DNA from: Chrysomallon squamiferum
Taxonomy: Eukaryota > Mollusca > Gastropoda > Neomphalida > Peltospiridae
DNA: 64,000 bases
Assembly (NCBI GenBank): GCA_012295275.1
Contig: CM022667.1
Coordinates: forward strand, 11,492,538 to 11,556,537
Direction of reading: 5' to 3'
Within the stretch, counting starts at the first letter, position 1; the number at the start of each line of letters is the position of its first letter. Position numbers and translations under genes: made by a program. Below the pieces are notes generated by a model. It saw only the letters and a list, made by a program, of their open reading frames with translations, did no database searches and was not told where the DNA came from. Below are positions 61,612-64,000 of this stretch, in pieces.

Positions 61612-63357
61612 ATTTTTCTTTTTTCAGTAAACTCTTCTACAGTATTGGCACATTGTTTATTTCGCTTCGTCTTTGTTTTCTTCTTTTTCCCCATTTTATT
61701 TGTTTATTTGTTTGTTTATTTATTTGTTTGTTTGTTTGTTTGTTTGTTGTTTTTTATTATTTTTATTTATTTATTTATTTTATGTCTTGAATTTTACACA
61801 TACATACATAATACATACACACGTACTTTAATAAATACATACATACATGCATACACATGCGTGCATACACCCAAACATTCATGAAATATGCATATATATA
61901 CATACACACATACATACACACACACACACTTAAACATACATTTCACGCATACATACAAACAGATTATAATAACACAAAAACAACTCTTTAATACAGCTGA
62001 GAACATTTAGATACACATACACACGACACACGTGTTTTCTGCAGCAATATAGTATATCGAAATAAGAACCATATGTAACAAGAAAAAAAAATAATTAAAG
62101 CTTAAACAAAAAAATGGATATCTGTGTTCATAAAATGTATGTACATTTCCACTGCTTTTTTATTATTATTTTGTTTTTAATTATTTACCATCATTTATTC
62201 TGATAGAAGAAAATAATTCATATTTAAATTTTTTTTTTTAAAAAATGAACGAAAAAATAAGGTAAATATATCTGTTTCACTTAAAATATATGCTTTTTTT
62301 TTTTTTTTTTATTTTTCTATTTCACTAGAAAATATACAGTATAATTTTAAGCAAATTAATTTTAAGTCTTTTTTTTTTTAATTAAATTTATAAATCAATT
62401 TATTCATTTTGTTATTCCAGTTTTCCCAAACATTTAAGCCATATAAATACACAGATATGTAATTTTTTATGAGCAAATAAAAAATGAACGAAAAAAAAAA
62501 AAATAAAGTAAATAAAAATTGCACATATGTTTGATTTTCATACGGAAATAGATATGATATCTATATATACATGTAATATTTTTATATTTTATTAAATTAT
62601 CTTTTGTCCAAATATTTCTTTTTTCTTCAAATTTAATTGTTCCGTTATTCACCGTACAGATATATTTATCTATGTAACAGTGCATATTCAAAGTATTTTG
62701 GAATCCCGTTAAAGTTAGTTGCGGATGTTAGCGTTTTCATTTATATATATATGCACTGGCTGGCAATTAAAAATATTAAATCGATTTTATTGGCTTTACA
62801 AAATAATTGTTTGTACATTTATTTTGTTCTCAAAAATATCCACCAGGCAGCGGTGTTCCAGAATGTCTGAACTTGTTTACGTATCAACGAAGGTCAATTT
62901 AATCTTTACAGAACAATAAGAAGTATGCTGAGCTAGAGACACCCTTCTCTGAATCGTAATTCTGAACTATTAAAGAACAAATTTAGGAAGCTAACGCTAT
63001 TAGATAGTGTGCTTGTCGTAGACTTGCTTCACAAAAGCTTGCTCTGATTAGCACGATCATTGTTTTTCAAAGTTCAAAATAATGCTAATTGTTTAAAATC
63101 GCTCGTATGTTTTGTTATTAACTTTTCCCAATGATTTGCAAGAAGAACGATTCTTTTGAAATAACGATGCGTACGTACCTACGAACATAAAAATATATAT
63201 ATATATGTACACACACACACACAGAACACAGGTATTCGTATTTATTGGTTAAACGAGTGTGTAACTATTACTCAGATAAAAGTATTTTAGATCTTTGAAA
63301 GTATAAATGTCGTTTGCAGATTTTTAATTTCATCTGTATAATTTATTTTACTATATT

Positions 63358-63399
<42 letters not shown>

Positions 63400-63903
63400 G
63401 TTGAAAAGTAACAGCAAGGAAACTAAATGTTCAATGTATGTCCTCGACTTAAAACATGTGAACATAAACAACGCAAGAAACGTAATTAAATTCCTTGTAA
63501 CGTTGTCAGCTAGTTCCGATCAGACTAAACGTAACCCGTATTAAGAGTTTATGATCAACATATATAAATAATAAGTAATATAACAAAGCAAAATTTATTC
63601 TGTGCAGACAGTTTATATACTTTTTTTGTCATAATATCTCTTCAACTTATCATACATACACATATATATATATCCATTCATACTTACATACATATATGCA
63701 CGCACACATATGCACACAACAACAACACTAATAATAACAATCATAATGATGATAATATTATTGTTATCATAGCAACCATGATGATCAATAAATAAATAAA
63801 TAAATAATCTCTGGTCATTAAACTACGTAAATGATGCAAAAATAACTAGTTTATTTTTATTTATTTATTTATTTATTTTTATTATTTATTGTTGTTGTTA
63901 TTG

Positions 63904-63935
<32 letters not shown>

Positions 63936-64000
63936 GTTTTTGTATAAGTGAAACTTTTTCAGGTCATAGCGTCAGTTTGAAATCAAAATATTTTAGCTGG
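61612..64000. other. 3' flank of peptide gene 3
   Basis: TTTG/TTTA repeats (61700-61780), CATA repeats (61800-61950), AT-rich DNA, (TA)n at 63362-63395 and a T tract at 63907-63926. No family 5' module or coding exon was recognised here, so the array seems to end with gene 3 within this window. No other gene was seen. Confidence 0.55.

Overview
The window is nuclear DNA from an animal, most likely a mollusc (the phylum is inferred). It is AT-rich, loaded with microsatellites, and its genes have many short exons split by spliceosomal introns. It encodes single-exon class A GPCRs of the divergent lophotrochozoan kind, a secreted PAN plus C-type-lectin gene, a Tigger/pogo transposon family, and two conserved housekeeping genes with intron-exon structure. 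No bacterial, organellar or viral gene order is visible.

Layout. 1-3369: repeats and the probable 5' region of a receptor gene. 3390-4563 (+): class A GPCR with a one-base frame break at the end of TM5. 7180-30885 (-): a complete FANCA gene; I could place 38 coding exons, 4044 nt, 1347 residues. 31004-33580 (+): NDUFB9 in four exons, head-to-head with FANCA across 118 bp that carry an E2F-like site. 36337-37285 (-): a second, more divergent class A GPCR, also broken by one base, in an A7 run in the third intracellular loop. 39042-43383 (+): secreted PAN/apple plus C-type lectin gene whose large intron holds a higher-order minisatellite. 44285-45911: a Tigger remnant and a MITE-like inverted-repeat element. 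46600-61611 (+): a tandem array of three paralogous small genes for cysteine-containing, apparently secreted or membrane-anchored peptides of 83-91 residues, with shared exon phases, shared 5' modules and shared trinucleotide-repeat introns. The remainder is low-complexity sequence.

The array at 46.6-61.6 kb is the best candidate for something undescribed. I recognise no known family in it, yet three gene copies keep the same splice phases, the same four-cysteine spacing (C-x4-C, then C-x3-C), the same C-terminal amphipathic tail, and two blocks of conserved upstream DNA. A fourth upstream module (about 57040-57300) lacks a coding partner.

Functional links: FANCA and NDUFB9 probably share a bidirectional promoter. 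The two GPCRs, the lectin and the peptide family are accessory, lineage-specific types of gene and need not act together. Repeats have repeatedly copied exon edges inside FANCA (exons 12, 21 and 25).
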